Origin: Apostichopus japonicus
Taxonomy: Eukaryota; Echinodermata; Holothuroidea; Aspidochirotida; Stichopodidae
Length of the DNA: 64,000 nt
Assembly: GCF_037975245.1 (NCBI RefSeq)
Contig: NC_092571.1
Coordinates: 26,862,564-26,926,563 of the forward strand
Direction of reading: 5' to 3'
The position numbers were made by a program, and so were the translations under genes. Of the stretch, positions 27,261 through 41,200 are shown piece by piece (the stretch's first letter is position 1; each line of letters starts with the position of its first letter). Below the pieces are notes generated by a model. That model was given only the letters and a program-made list of their open reading frames with translations. It was not told where the DNA came from and did no database searches.

Positions 27261-29814
27261 GAGCATTTACATGACATCCAAAAATAACATGACATGATAT
27301 TGGTTAAGTGACTAATATTTGTTTTATTCTTTGCATATATCACATATTTCTTTCACAAGCATATATACAAAACAATAACAATGAGAGACTGCGTGACTGA
27401 CCGAAGACGTGAAGATACAGCAGGCACACCTATTAGTGTTGCATTAGAACCAAGTCCAGTTAACCAGACAAATATCAGGCTAAGATATGAATCACTTCAC
27501 AGCTAAAACCTCTTATTATAAACTAATTTATAGAAAGAGAGAAATATAATTTAAGAGCAAAATGAAAGAGAGACAGAGAATGAGCAAATAAGCAGGATAT
27601 AACACCAGACAAAACAAAAGCAGGGATCCACTTGCCGCCCCCAGCCCCCCTCCTCCCAAAAAAGAGAAAAAAACAAACCCTCGGTCAACTTTGAGGAGGA
27701 AGCGACATGTTTGGGGAATGGTAAATGTTTCTTAAGAAATTTTTCTCATAAAATATCACTACATCACTGAAAGCATGTCTCATTACACTTTAAGCTCATG
27801 TCCAACTGTTTGATGGGTTTTTCAATCGGAATGACTTGTTGTCTCAGTAATTATTTGATTATATGAGGAAATTACAATATAGTAAGGCTAGGCAAATGTG
27901 TGTGAGCATGTTTTGTTTTTAACCAAAAGTGTTTGGTTCCAATTTATATACTTTGTGTAGCAAACAGTGGTTACCAAAAGTTCCATGAAACTTGACCAGC
28001 GTGTGTGATTGTTAAGAGGCTAACCCTAAAAGATACATGGATATTTGGAGTTGTTATAATGTAAGTCTAGACATTCCTACTTAGTGCTGCTAAGCATGTG
28101 GAATGAGCCCCATAAGGGGGAGGCAGGGGGGGGGTTGTTGTTTGTCATTAGGGGAATGTAAGTCATAGTATTAGCTGTATTTATGAAACATTTTAACAAG
28201 GAAAAGTGGCATACCAGGTTATAATAATTACGTTTTGAAAAATAATTTAAAAAAAAACAAAGAGCCAAATAACATTCAACAAACTGCTTACACCTTAAGT
28301 GCACTGTTGTTACTATCCCCTCCCTACCCCCATCCCCTCAACAACTTTTCTTGATAAAGGTAACAAAAGGCACCTGAATAAGCATATGTGACATAATGCT
28401 GATAAATAACAACTACTGTGATACTGATAAATTTGTATAAATACATTTAGTTAACATCTCAACATTTAAAGCATATCTTTCGTGTAAAAAAGTTATGGTA
28501 TACAGGTTATGTCTTGCAGAATTAAAATTCACACAAAATACAAAAAAATATTCTTGTAGATATGAAGCGATGTTATTGTCACGGAGTAAAGCCAGTGTAC
28601 AAAATGAAAACCAAACAAATGAGTGAGTTAGCTGTGCCTGCCTATTAAGCATAGGGTACCGCAGGGGCTTATTCTTTCAGGAAATATCAATTTTTTATGC
28701 CATATAAGTTGGACCCCCCCATTCCTGCCTTACACCCACAGGGAAAGTGTGCACCCCAGGATAAGAAACACTGGTGTAAACCATTCAACAATTAAATATA
28801 TATAATAAAAAGAAAGAGTTATAAAAAACCACTGTTAGAGTACAAAATATTTTGTGACTAAAGACATTTTGACACTGAAAATGAATCAGAGGCTGGCTGC
28901 CAAACAGATTTAAATTAAATATGATAAATAGAAATAATAGATAGATAGAATTTCAACAAATGACACAAGATGTGTTGCTCAGGCTAACAGAATTTAACAA
29001 ACAATTTGAAAGGGCATAGAGATGTGTTCATTATGAAGGTATTTGAACTAGTGACTTCAAGATTACAAACACTGAGCTAACCAGTTCGCAATTTGGTGCT
29101 AATCTATATTTAGCAGTATGTTTGTTAGGGTGCACCAGTCAGAATTAAACCACAGCACCTTATATACCATGTAAACAGCGATCACACCCTGGTTTCATTT
29201 GATACCGATCAAAAAGCAGCAGGGAAGGGATTTCAAGAGAGACTTGGCATTTTTGTGTTATTTATGTTAGTTAATCAAGTTCAGGAAAAACTGCATCGGA
29301 AATTAATAAACAAATTGTTGAAAACAGCACAGACATTTTAAATTGATTACAGTTTTCCATCAGTCTTTCTGTTATTTATTTTACTTATATGGTATTCAAT
29401 GGATTTTCGTTATTTCAACAGTCTATCTATCACTCCCATGTATGAAATCAAATTGCACTTTACAATACTTCAAATCAATAAATATCCTGCATATGAGTGC
29501 AGACCACCTTAAGAACATTGAAAGACTGTAATATTGTCTGAAATAACATCCACGGATCAGACCTCCACCTTAGGTATTCAGCATTAGATTGATCTCGTCC
29601 CCCTGCACTTGGTATTTGATCCCAGGCTTGCAATCACTAAACAGGAAGTTGAGTTTTCTAATACTTGAAAAACTCTCAAAACCGTAACTTTACATGATGT
29701 ACAGTATTGCTACCAATGCCTACTTGTACTGTGTCAGGTTACGAGCGATAAAAAAATAGCAACGGAAGGTTAAAGGTCACCGCTGATCCCAGGTCAACCC
29801 TGAGCTGTATTTAC
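27261..29814. other. Non-coding, no feature recognised
   Basis: AT-rich DNA with poly-C and poly-G patches (27640, 28120, 28710). A weak tRNA-like antisense trace near 29045-29100 is too degraded to call. Confidence 0.55.
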
Positions 29815-30120
29815 TTCAATAGTTCAACACTGAGTGCAGGGTCAGATTCTCTCTCTCCATTCTAGTCCGCTGTGTGATTAAGTTTGAACTTTGTAAACAT
29901 TTTAAATGTAAGATCAAGTGCTGGGTGCGATCTATCCTTGATCCTAGTCGATTGCGTGTTTCGAATGTTCGGGTCTGATCTTGTTTACATTCCAAATTAA
30001 ACATCAAGTGCTGGGTGCGATCTTTCCTTGATCCTAGTCAATAGTGTGATTCAAATCTTGGGGTTTGATTTGGGTTAACATTTCAAGTTTAACAGTTCAC
30101 ACCAATTGCGATGGTTCACC
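29815..30120. repeat. ~91-bp tandem repeat, about 3 copies
   Basis: ATCAAGTGCTGGGTGCGATC occurs at 29912 and 30003, with diverged copies before (near 29826) and after (near 30093). Units also share TCCTTGATCCTAGTC. Confidence 0.8.
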
Positions 30121-31209
30121 ACTCTGCATGTGACATAATCTTAAACAGAGGCATTATCTGCATTGCACCAAACAAACACATTTGGTGTTTTGATTGCTAT
30201 GGTAACTCATCAAATGTTAGTTTGCATATTATTTTTTGTAGAGATTGCCAGCTATTGAGAATCCAAAAAGGGTATAAAATTTTTCCTAACAAACATCAAG
30301 CAGACATGTTTAACTCCGAAGCAACTCTTGCAAGAGAAATAAGCAAACAACATAAACATATAAAATAAAAATATATGGGAAATGTTTGACTGAAGAAAAT
30401 CCAATTGCACAAGACCATGGTGATGACAGTAGTAAATAGATAAAAAAAAACAAAAAACATATTAACATACAGAAATGCACAACAACCTTTATACTAATTT
30501 GCACCTTTCGTTTTTATCCCTCATACACATTCGATGAACGGACTAAGCCCACTTTAATATCTTCTGAACGATAACCTAGTCGCCCTTCATCTCACACATC
30601 TTCTCCTCGATCATTGTTCGAAGACGTGGGTGAGATAATGTAGGGGGGTGGAAAATCTATGTCCCCAAATCCTAAATCAATTTGTCACCTCTCTTGTACC
30701 TGTGAAAAGATTCCTGAATAAACTAGGGCTCTATATGGCAGACCAACTCCTTGAGACATTTAGAGAAAGATGATTTAATTAGAAGAGTAGAGATGATGAA
30801 TTAATTAGAAGAGTAGAGATAAGATTTTTGCAATGAACCTGAAAGGCCAGATGGCTCTCGAATACGATGATACTCTGAGTTTTGTAATAAAGGGTATTTC
30901 TATATTGAAAACAACAGACAGGATTCTGGTTTTATACAGGAACCTGCTATTAGCTAACATGTACATCATATTAAGTATTGATATCTGTTTACAAAAATGA
31001 TTAAGTGCATAGAACTTGGTAAGCCTTTTAGTGCTACTACAGAACAACAATCAGCCAACCAAAATGTGATGATATAAACCTGAAAGTTATGTACTGTACA
31101 ATGTCAAGTTGATATAGTTTAATATGTACACTATGATGTCATGTACATAACTCACAGTACAGCCAGAATAAATACAGTAACGTCAACTTCATATCACTTC
31201 GATGGTGGT
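30121..31209. other. Non-coding, downstream of NEURL4
   Basis: No exon recognised. There is a short direct repeat of GAATTAATTAGAAGAGTAGAGAT type near 30775-30815. Confidence 0.55.
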
Positions 31210-31500
31210 CAGAACTTTACGGACATATTGAATAGAACATGGACATATCGATTAGATAATGGACATGTAGCTTAGGACATGGTTGTATCTTTTAGGATAT
31301 GGTTGTATCTTTTAGAACATGGACATATCATTTAGAACATGGACATATCCTTTAGAACATGGACATATACTTTAAGAACATGGAGCTGCTATATTAGAGA
31401 ATATGGACATTAGACCACAGACATACCATATAGAACATGACTACATCCTCTGGAACATGGACGTGTCTGTTAGAACATGGACTTATCTTTTCAAGGACAT
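31210..31500. repeat. ~20-bp degenerate minisatellite 3' of NEURL4
   Basis: Units of the form GAACATGGACATATCNTTTA repeat about 14 times with substitutions and small indels. The array ends about 235 bp beyond the NEURL4 stop, so it may be in the 3' UTR or just outside it. Confidence 0.8.
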
Positions 31501-31734
31501 GTTTTAAGCCAAATCAATATCTTTTGTGAAGCTATTGGTGTTCCATTAAAGAAAGTGTGAAGGTGGACATGAAATATTAAATATTTTACCAAACATTCTG
31601 TTTTCCTTGCTCTATATACCCATCTCATGTGCTCTCTGCATCCCTCCCCGCAGCCTCCTCCTCCATCTATCTTCTGTCCTCTACCTGCCCTTCCAAAAAT
31701 CATAACTGAAAGGTTCTCATCTTGTTTCCAGACT

Positions 31735-34700
31735 TCAATCTACCTTGATCAATAAAGCGCTAAGCACCACAGAGTCTTTCTCCTTTGTGTTCCACCTGAT
31801 CTCCCTGTTCTCGAAGTAAGGGTCTATGGGCTGGTTGGCCCCGTTGTTCTCCCCCGTGACGGTGTAACACCCCGGCTTCACGAGGACCTGGAACGCCACC
31901 CTCACTGAGTATGTTTTCTTATTCTTGACATCTGTAAACCTGTGGAAATGGTAAGATGTTAAAATGCAGTGTGCATATCTTACATTCCATAGCTTTTATC
32001 AAACAAGATCTCATCTCTTCTTAAAAAAAAACAATTCAATATATGAACAGAAACTATGTCGCTGTAGTCAGATTATGAAGGGCCGTAAAACACACACACA
32101 CACACACACACGCCATGATACCTATAGTGATGGTCTGAGTATCTCTTTCAGTACAGACAGGTATCTTACTATCACAGTATGACCAATAGGCACTTCTTAC
32201 AGCTGATTTGATCTTTTTGTTGTCTTTTGTATAAATTGCAGAAAACCTAAAATTTAAGATAACACAATGTGCTGAAAAGTGTTTTGCTTCATTGTACAAA
32301 CCAATCTCGTTGTTATATTTTAAATTTATGAACTGACCTGACCTGTATAAAAATTAACAAATCACACTACAGAATGAAATTCAATAATGTTTTTGTTGTT
32401 GTCTAATTACAAGTTTGGGCTTGCATGTGAATTTTTGATGTGTTTTTTTCTTGATTTAAGATAGTTGAAGATGTTTGAGAAAGACAAAAGCTTTGACCAA
32501 GAATTAACAAAACGTACTTGTGTTTTTCGCAGAATAAGTCAGATCCGGCATATTTGATGGTCGGTGACATTAAGACTTGTTTAGCTTCTGATGAATGCTC
32601 TTTGTCCTGTGGATGAAAGGAGCTGTAGGCCAGACCTCCGTAGAGTAACTCACCTGAAGTAAGAAAGAGGAAAATTGAACTTGAGGAATGGAATACTTGT
32701 CCCTCTTGCCTTCCAAACTCCCCCCCTCCCCCATCCCCACCATGTACCTAGTCTGAAGGAGTTGTAGGCTAGACCTCCGTAGAGTAACTCACCTGAGGTA
32801 AACAAGAGGAAAACTCAATTTGAGGAATATAATAGTTCCCCCAATTGCCTTCCACACCTCCCCCTCCCCCACCCCACCATGTACCTAGTTGTAAGGAGGT
32901 ATAGGCTTAACCTCAGTAGAGTAATTCACCTAAGGTGAACGAGGGAAATGAGTTGGATTTATAAAGTTTGCATCTCGACTTCAACGTTGCAACCTCTCCT
33001 CCCCCCAGCCTCTCCCATAGCTGTAAGCTAGACACCCATTCCGCCTGAGGTGAAAGAGGAAGCACAAGTAGAATGAACTATGCATCACTTCCCAATTGCC
33101 CACCCATTCCCACATAAAATGTACAATTTTGAAATGATAAAATATCTTTTAGACATCAAGAGAGATTTACCTCCAGGTATGAGGGTCCGTCTGTCCAGGA
33201 TCTTGCGAATCAGTCCGGCTGACGTCCCGTGGTAAGCTACATTCCACGTTTCTAACACATGAATCACATCTGCTAGAGTATTCAGTCTGAAGGAGAGACA
33301 CGAAATACCAACGGTACGTCAAAAAAAAAATTCCCCATCAACTATAAGATCTCCATTTTTCCTTTTATTATAATTATTTCGGATGTCTTTCGTCAAATAG
33401 AAAACAAGCTGCATGTGTTGATTTTGGCAAACATACCAACACTACTATCGGACACTCAAAACTCATAGCAATGTAGTATCATTAACTTGTTTAGATAAGG
33501 TTCATTTTAAGAATTGGTTGAAAAACTCAAAAAGTTTTCAAACTTGAAGTTTACATGTGATAAATACAAACATTTCTGTCTGGAGAATCAAATGCTCACA
33601 CCTTCACCTGGTGAATGAAAATTGTCAATAATCTCGTCCTGGAAGACAGTTAATGTAACAAGCTAAGCAGCCATGTGTGTGTGCAGGAAAAGCCCAAAGA
33701 CTTGTACCAACAGTAACACTTTACATTCCCTGGTTATCCAATTTTCAATTATAAATTATTTTTTGTTTTGTCTAGTTTACAGGACCGTTTCAGAATGGGA
33801 AAACCAGGCGACTGATGACCGGACGACTGTTAAGAATTTTGCCGTGGTAGGTTTCATTGATTGTTATGCCATCGCCTTTAACCGCTAGATCCTAGCACTG
33901 GTTCAAGGTCAGCTATAGCTTGATCAAATGTAATCTTAGTTTGGGTGGTAAAAGTTAGATTTGATATGATTACCAACCAGCACAAAACACTGTCTTCATT
34001 TCAGCTAGTTCCATTAAATGTTTATCACAAAAAAATTGAAATAATATTAAGAAGGGAATGCATTACCTTTCTATACTGCAAATCTTTATAAAAAAAAAGG
34101 TCAAGTTTTCAGAGACAGCAGTCACCCCACCCGTACAAAAGACAGTAGTCCATTTACCAATATTTATCCCTCTTACTCCTCAAAGATTTCCTATGGTACC
34201 AACAGCAAACATCAACAGCAAAGTCGCTCGTCAAAGGATATTTTTTTACTACATCCTACTCAAATTTCATTTGTGGTAATTCAAAATGATCTCACTACCG
34301 ACACATGAGAGTCTTAAAAAGTAATATTTTTTGTCTGTTTCACTTTACAAGAGTATGTCGCTGATGAAGGACAAGTATAACCAAAGTGGAAAAGGATGAG
34401 ATACCTGAGGCCAAACTTGCACCACCCAAGGGGTCTGGAGTACCCCCTGGGGGGGTCACCCTTGGTGCTGTAAGCCTCTTCACCTCGATGTTTGTGACAG
34501 GTGTGGCAGTAACATTTACTGAGTTTGACACTGACTTCAAAGAAACCATCTGAAATCAAAATAAAGAGATAAAGGATGCAAATATATAAATAAATCGGTT
34601 AAATGGGCAGAATTGATAGAAATCATACAACTGTAAGAGAAAAAATCATACAACTGTAACAGAAAAATGAGCTGGTCTCCGTCAGCCTTGACATTTGTAA

Positions 34701-35216
34701 GTTTAAGGTGATACTAAAATTCATTTGAAACAAAATGAAAAAATTCTGTCATATTAACTTTAATTCTTTCAGAACATTGTAGTTCCTTTGTACAATATTT
34801 AAAGCAAATTCAAATTTACATTTTAACTTATTAATGATTTAAATATGCAAATTGTTTTGCACTTAATCACGCTGGTCTTGCAAAAATATTTGAAAGGAAG
34901 CCACTCTGCCCCCCCCCCCCCCCTCACCTCCTCCCCATGTCTGCTGCTATTTTGTAGTATTGTAGACTAATGAGTTGATCTGAAATATACATATTTATAT
35001 ACATTTTTTCTTCTATCCCCAGTATTTGAGTAAAAAACAATGTCATGTGATTTAGTACGTGTGATTCTCTTCAACTGACTAAGACTAACTTGTTTTCCTT
35101 ACCTGGTAGTCCTAACGTTTCCTTGAAAGAAGCGCAGAGTTCCTGATAGTGGCATGTCCAAGCTGGCAGGCCCAGAGACGGTAATAACACAGACATAGGG
35201 GAATGTTCTTTTAGAC
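31735..35216 (-). CDS. NEURL4: NEURL4 exons 24-28: C-terminal region
   Basis: Exons are 35103-35216, 34405-34549, 33171-33286, 32518-32653 and 31735-31939. Exon 24 gives [17 protein letters not shown] (human CEYHALCSRFQELLLLP). Exon 25 carries a Cys/His cluster [14 protein letters not shown] and [18 protein letters not shown] (human GEPPREYALPFGWCRFNL). Exon 26 carries [20 protein letters not shown] (human [20 protein letters not shown]). Exon 27 carries SPTIKYAG (human SPSLQYAG). Exon 28 closes the protein with [12 protein letters not shown] and ALLIKVD. The YHGT ... SPTIKYA pattern recalls ADP-ribosyltransferase folds; that is inference. There is no RING finger, as is usual for NEURL4. Confidence 0.94.
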
Positions 35217-38200
35217 CTGCAATAGAGCAACATTTAAATTATTGTCATACTACAAGCTTTATCTGTATAATATCCTATTGGTTTCCATTTTTCATGATTA
35301 CCAATCTAGTTAGTTCAATAAATAGCATTTTTTTTAAGCAAAGCTGACTTTTTCATCATTCTCTTCATGGGAGAATTGATGATAATTGAAGCAAGCGGTC
35401 TTAATAAACATATATTTATGAATCCAACCATTATTAACAACACTTGATCTACTTTCAATTATACATGTTAAGTCTCCACTGGACAGTCCCTCATTATTTA
35501 CTTTTGGAATTTTTTACTTTTTGACTCCTTGATATAAAACCATTGCATATGTTCTGCACTGCCGTTAATATGTAGGTATGTACATACGTAAGTCAAACCC
35601 TTCCAAGTGAGAACAATTTTTGTTTATGGCTAATATCAGCATATCACAAATTTTGTTGCTATATATAATTAGGGACTCTATGCTTCTAACTTTCATCTGG
35701 CAGGAACAAACTCTATTCCTATGAAATTTTAGAAATGAATGAAACCATCTGCCTTTATCCACACAGTACAGACATTTTGAAACCAACTTGCTAGGTAAAC
35801 AAAATGTAATATTGGAAAACTATAACTGTTATGAGAAGTCATGACAGACACTCAGAGAAATGAAAATGGAAATATTTGAATCGATCTCTGAATATTTCTT
35901 AAAAATGAAAGATTTGACAATGCTGAAAGCTATATTTGAACTGACCACTTTCAAGGGCAGCTTTCTCCTTTTCCTCTGGGGGACCAACTGCTCCCATCAT
36001 CTCTTCAGACATAATGGAAACCTAAGAACAAAAGAAGAAAAAAAATGCTGTTAGACCAATATAAAATGATGAAGTAAAATGATGTAAAATGATGAAATAA
36101 ATGGCTGAGGGACACATGACAAAATGTGAGCCCTCCGTATGAAACCCAATATACTAAACAACTCAACCATACCAGAAAATCCATTGGTCTATTTATTTAA
36201 CATTTCTTACTACCCAGCCTCCCCAACCTCATACATTTCTGGATGTTACCTATTGAGGACAACACCCATCTATTTTGACTTCACCATGCATGTGAGATGG
36301 TATACTTTTGGCCAACACTACCAGAATATTGTACTTCTTACTCAAGATGTTAGCATTGTACAAGAAGCTCAACTTAAACTTCACGGTGAGATAAGTGCTT
36401 TGTGCACCACTTAATCTTGATCACTTATCTTTTAACACTTTCCACACAGGTTGACTACACTCATAACAGTGTGATGGAACATCGTGTACCACCACTCCCA
36501 TGCCCTTCTATTACTAACCTGTTGACACTGTCCATACAGGTCGACTACACCATAACAGTGTGATGGTACATCGTACACCACCACTCCCATGTCCTGCTAT
36601 TACTAACCTGTTGACACTGTCCATACAGGTCGACTACACCATAACAGTGTGATGGTACATCGTACACCACCACTCCCATGTCCTGCTATTACTAACCTGT
36701 TGACACTGTCCATACAGGTCGACTACACCATCACAGTGTGATGGTACATCGTATACCACCACTCCCATATCCTGCTATTACTAACCTGTTGACACTGTCC
36801 ATACAGGTCGACTACACCATAACAGTGTGATGGTACACCGTACACCACCACTCCCATATCCTGCTATTACTAACCTGTTGACACTGTCCATACAGGTCGA
36901 CTACACCATAACAGTGTGATGGTACATCGTACACCACCACTCCCATATCCTGCTATTACTAACCTGTTGACACTGTCCATACAGGTTGACTACACCATAA
37001 CAGTGTGATGGTACATCGTACACCACCACTCCCATGTCCTGCTATTACTAACCTGTTGACACTGTCCATACAGGTTGACTACACCATAACAGTGTGATGG
37101 TACATCGTGTACCACCACTCCCATATCCTGCTATTACTAGCCTGTTGACACTGTCCATACAGGTTGACTACACCATAACAGTGTGATGGTACATCGTACA
37201 CCACCACTCCCATATCCTGCTATTACTAACCTGTTGACACTGTCCATACAGGTTGACTACACCATAACAGTGTGATGGTACATCGTGTACCACCACTCCC
37301 ATATCCTGCTATTACTAACCTGTTGACACTGTCCATACAGGTTGACTACACCATAACAGTGTGATGGTATATCGTATACCACCACTCCAATATCCTGCTA
37401 TTACTAACCTGTTGACACTGTCCATACAGGTCGACTACACCATCACAGTGTGATGGTACACCGTACACCACCACTCCCATATCCTGCTATTACTAACCTG
37501 CTGACACTGTCCATACAGGTCGACTACACCATAACAGTGTGATGGTACATCGTACACCACCACTCCCATATCCTGCTTTTACTAACCTGTTGACACTGTC
37601 CATACAGGTCGACTACACCATCACAGTGTGATGGTACACCGTACACCACCACTCCCATATCCTGCTATTACTAACCTGTTGACACTGTCCATACAGGTCG
37701 ACTACACCATAACAGTGTGATGGTACATCGTACACCACCACTCCCATATCCTGCTATTACTAACCTGTTGACACTGTCCATACAGGTCGACTACACCATA
37801 ACAGTGTGATGGTATATCGTATACCACCACTCCAATATCCTGCTATTACTAACCTGTTGACACTGTCCATACAGGTCGACTACACCATAACAGTGTGATG
37901 GTACATCGTACACCACCACTCCCATGTCCTGCTTGTCCAAGAAGAGATGAAGATTGTGATTTTCATCGATCATGACCCCCACGGTTCTTCCTTCTTTGAC
38001 ATTATCAAGGTTGAATTTTAATTTCCCTTTGACCTGTAAAATATGATGGAGTGTTTGTTTGAACAAGCACATCGCAGATAATGACATGCTTTAATCTGCC
38101 AGTTTGTGGTGGGTTCTGATTGTGTGTCAATCTGGACAATGAATGTAATAGTTATACACAAAAACCCTCGAAATAACTACAACATCTATGTGGATTAAAT

Positions 38201-41200
38201 CCTTTAGCAGTGCTTAAGGAGTGAGCTATACACCATTAAGTGCAATACAGAAAATTTAATGTCCCACACAACAACTTTCAAATGAACTTTCAATTTTCTT
38301 TTATATGCCAACCTTTCAATAAAATTTCATGTGATATTGTTTTCATGTGTGATTTTGACAGACAAAGATACAAGTTGACACTTTGGGTTACCTTAACTTT
38401 CATTCGATGGTTGAGTATGGTTACCCTAAAATTGTTTCAAATTTCAATAAAAAAAGGGAACGAAAAATAGCGGCTTCACCTTGGACTACATTGGGGAATC
38501 ACAATTTGAGGTCATTATCTTGACCTTTATGAATATTCAATTTATACCTTCTTTGCATTATGGAATACCAAATCTTCTTGGAGTACCCACGTAGATCTCC
38601 TCATGGTACTGACATTAGCTGGTAGAGTGATCTTCTCAGGGGCCAATCCTACCACTCCAATCTTGACTGAGGATGTCCAATGGCAGTTTAACACATCTAT
38701 TCTCACCTAATCATATGATACACAGAGAGAAGAGATGTATGGACATGGATAAATAAACAACAGGCCGTTGAAACGTTCTAACCAGCCAATGTTCACACTG
38801 TAGTTGTAAATTTGTACAAACATCACTTGGTTTTGAAAAGTTAACACACCCATTAATCAGGCTGTTAGCTCAGTTCCTCAGTACCAATGTAATAGTCTAT
38901 GACAAACATTAAACTTTTCTGGTACCCAATAACATGAATACAATACACTAGAAAATCCTCATCACAGTTTCAATTGAAGCCATGTCTATTTTCTTTGTGT
39001 TTTTGTTTGACAATAACAACCTTCTATAAAAAATTTCCCATCAATCCTGTTATGTGCAAGAACAGGTACTTAGCAATGTGGAGCTATAAATAACCACATA
39101 CCATGGAGCATTCCAGGCAACCTACTTCAGAAAAAAATATCTGATATTTGAAAGAACCTCTGCAAATTAAATAAGGAGTAGTCAAAACAATTTGAATCCA
39201 TCCATTACTCACCTCAAACAACTGATTTTGACGAAGTGGTTTGTGGCTGAAGATGACACCGTGGTTGAAGCTGGTTGTGCGTTTAGCCGTCAGGTTTTCA
39301 TTACTGAGCGCAATATTTTGACCATGAATACCGTGAAACCGGAACAGAGATTGTTTATGCCGCAGTTCGGCCCCAGTCTGTGGGAGGAAATGCTTAGAGG
39401 ATTGAGAAGGTCGCACCAAATTGACACGTTTTTTTTTACCAAACTCAGAAAGCTTGCCATATGCCAACGATGGGACCAAACTTTGATGTGGCGGAGCAGA
39501 AGAAAAAAGGATAGCTTAAATGAAAAGAGACCAGTTGGTATTCCTATTAGCAACAGAGGTATAACACTATTACATACTGTACACATGAAATCAATGAAAA
39601 CACTGTAGACAAATTATCTTGAAGCTTGAAATTAAGAAATTGTTTTTTTACAATGTCCAATCAAATAGGATTTTGTCGTCAATCTTCCCAGCCTGAATTA
39701 TGTAAAGAATACATCATTACATTCACATCCCAACTTCCAAGTAGGATAACTCAGGATGTAGGAGGTATCTCCTTTTAGCACGAGCAATACTTCAATTGTC
39801 ACAGAGAAGCCATTTTCACATTTGCTTTGCCCAAGGTATTTTTAACAGAGTTGTAGGCTATGTGAGATAACACCTAGTAGAGACCTGGCAGAGAATAGTT
39901 TAACATTACTACTATGTTAATAAACTGATCCCGGCAACTTGCCGCAATTCCCTAGACAATTTGGACATTGAAACAATGAAATTGCTAGGACTGACTTCCA
40001 CCTACTGGGGGGATAATGGCTCAATTATAATGGCAAATGGATATTAATGGATAATGGGCAAATAAATGATATAACAGCCAATAAAACCTTGTCTCCACAC
40101 ATTTTGCCTAGAAGAATCTGCAAGGCCTGTTGCAAAACCAAGATGGCACTGTCCAAAATGCACAATATTAGCTCCCAATCATTAACATAGGGCATTGCAA
40201 TCTATGATTGATATTCTGTAGTACAATAATTTTCTTTTTTAATATTTATATTTCACTAGCGACACATCAGCAGTGGTGCATGTCACTTTAAATTGAGCTA
40301 TAACTGATGAGGTTGCTGAAGGGAAACTTGTAGTTTAATCTGTGCAGTGGATGTTTCCCCACAGGTTCCAGCCTATAGTCAGGTTTTATACTAAAAGTAA
40401 CATTGTGCGTTATCCCAAACAACAGACAAAATGGCCGCACCTCCTTGTCAGCTTCCTCGCTGCCGCTACTGCTGCTGCTACTTGATATAGAGGGCGCTCT
40501 CAAAGGTTCTTCTGGTAGGTTGACAGCGGAACTTGTCACGGTGATAGATTCAACCTGACCGTAGAGGTCCAACACACCATAGACACTCTGTAGAAGACAG
40601 GATGGAGAGAAAGTGATGGGAAATTATGTTAACGTAAGATATCTACTAAAAGGGAATGAAAGGGGACACAAACCCAAAGCATCGTCTTTAAAAGAATAGT
40701 CCAGGTCAAAATTTTGTTTTGATATGTTACAGAGGAAAACAATATAGCATTCTGGTGAAATTTGCATTCAATTCCTATGTACCCTTTTTGAGATATTGAC
40801 AGTTGAAGTTATCTGATATTCTACCAAAAGTGAACTTGAAGCAAACAGGTGTGATGTCATAGTTGCACACTGACAAAAAAAGTTTTGTTTTTTCTTTGTT
40901 TCTCAGTCTATTGATTTGACCTTGGAATGGATAGGATTAGTACTAGTTTGTCTAAAGGGGATGTGAAGTATATTAAATACCAATACCTATGGTACATTCA
41001 CATTATGGATGCATCCAATTGTGGAGTATAAAATTACACATAAATTTTAAAGCAAAACAATTATTTTTTGATCAGTGTGCAACAATGATGTAACACCTGC
41101 TTGCTCCAAGGTGGCAAATCGTAGCACATGAGGCCAAATGATGTCATATTTTTACACTTGATCAAGTCTTTGGCCCGACATGTAACTGAACATTAAATCT

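Noticed and set aside
26843-27343. Overlapping frames rich in Gly-Arg or Pro-Ser
   Set aside because: They arise from the 28-bp G-rich minisatellite and are open in several frames at once, the mark of a repeat and not of a protein.
36451-37935. CRISPR-like array of regular repeats
   Set aside because: The units are head-to-tail copies without unique spacers and derive from a eukaryotic exon boundary.
39192-39608. Plus-strand 138-codon frame
   Set aside because: It is antisense to NEURL4 exon 20, whose minus-strand reading is clearly NHR6.
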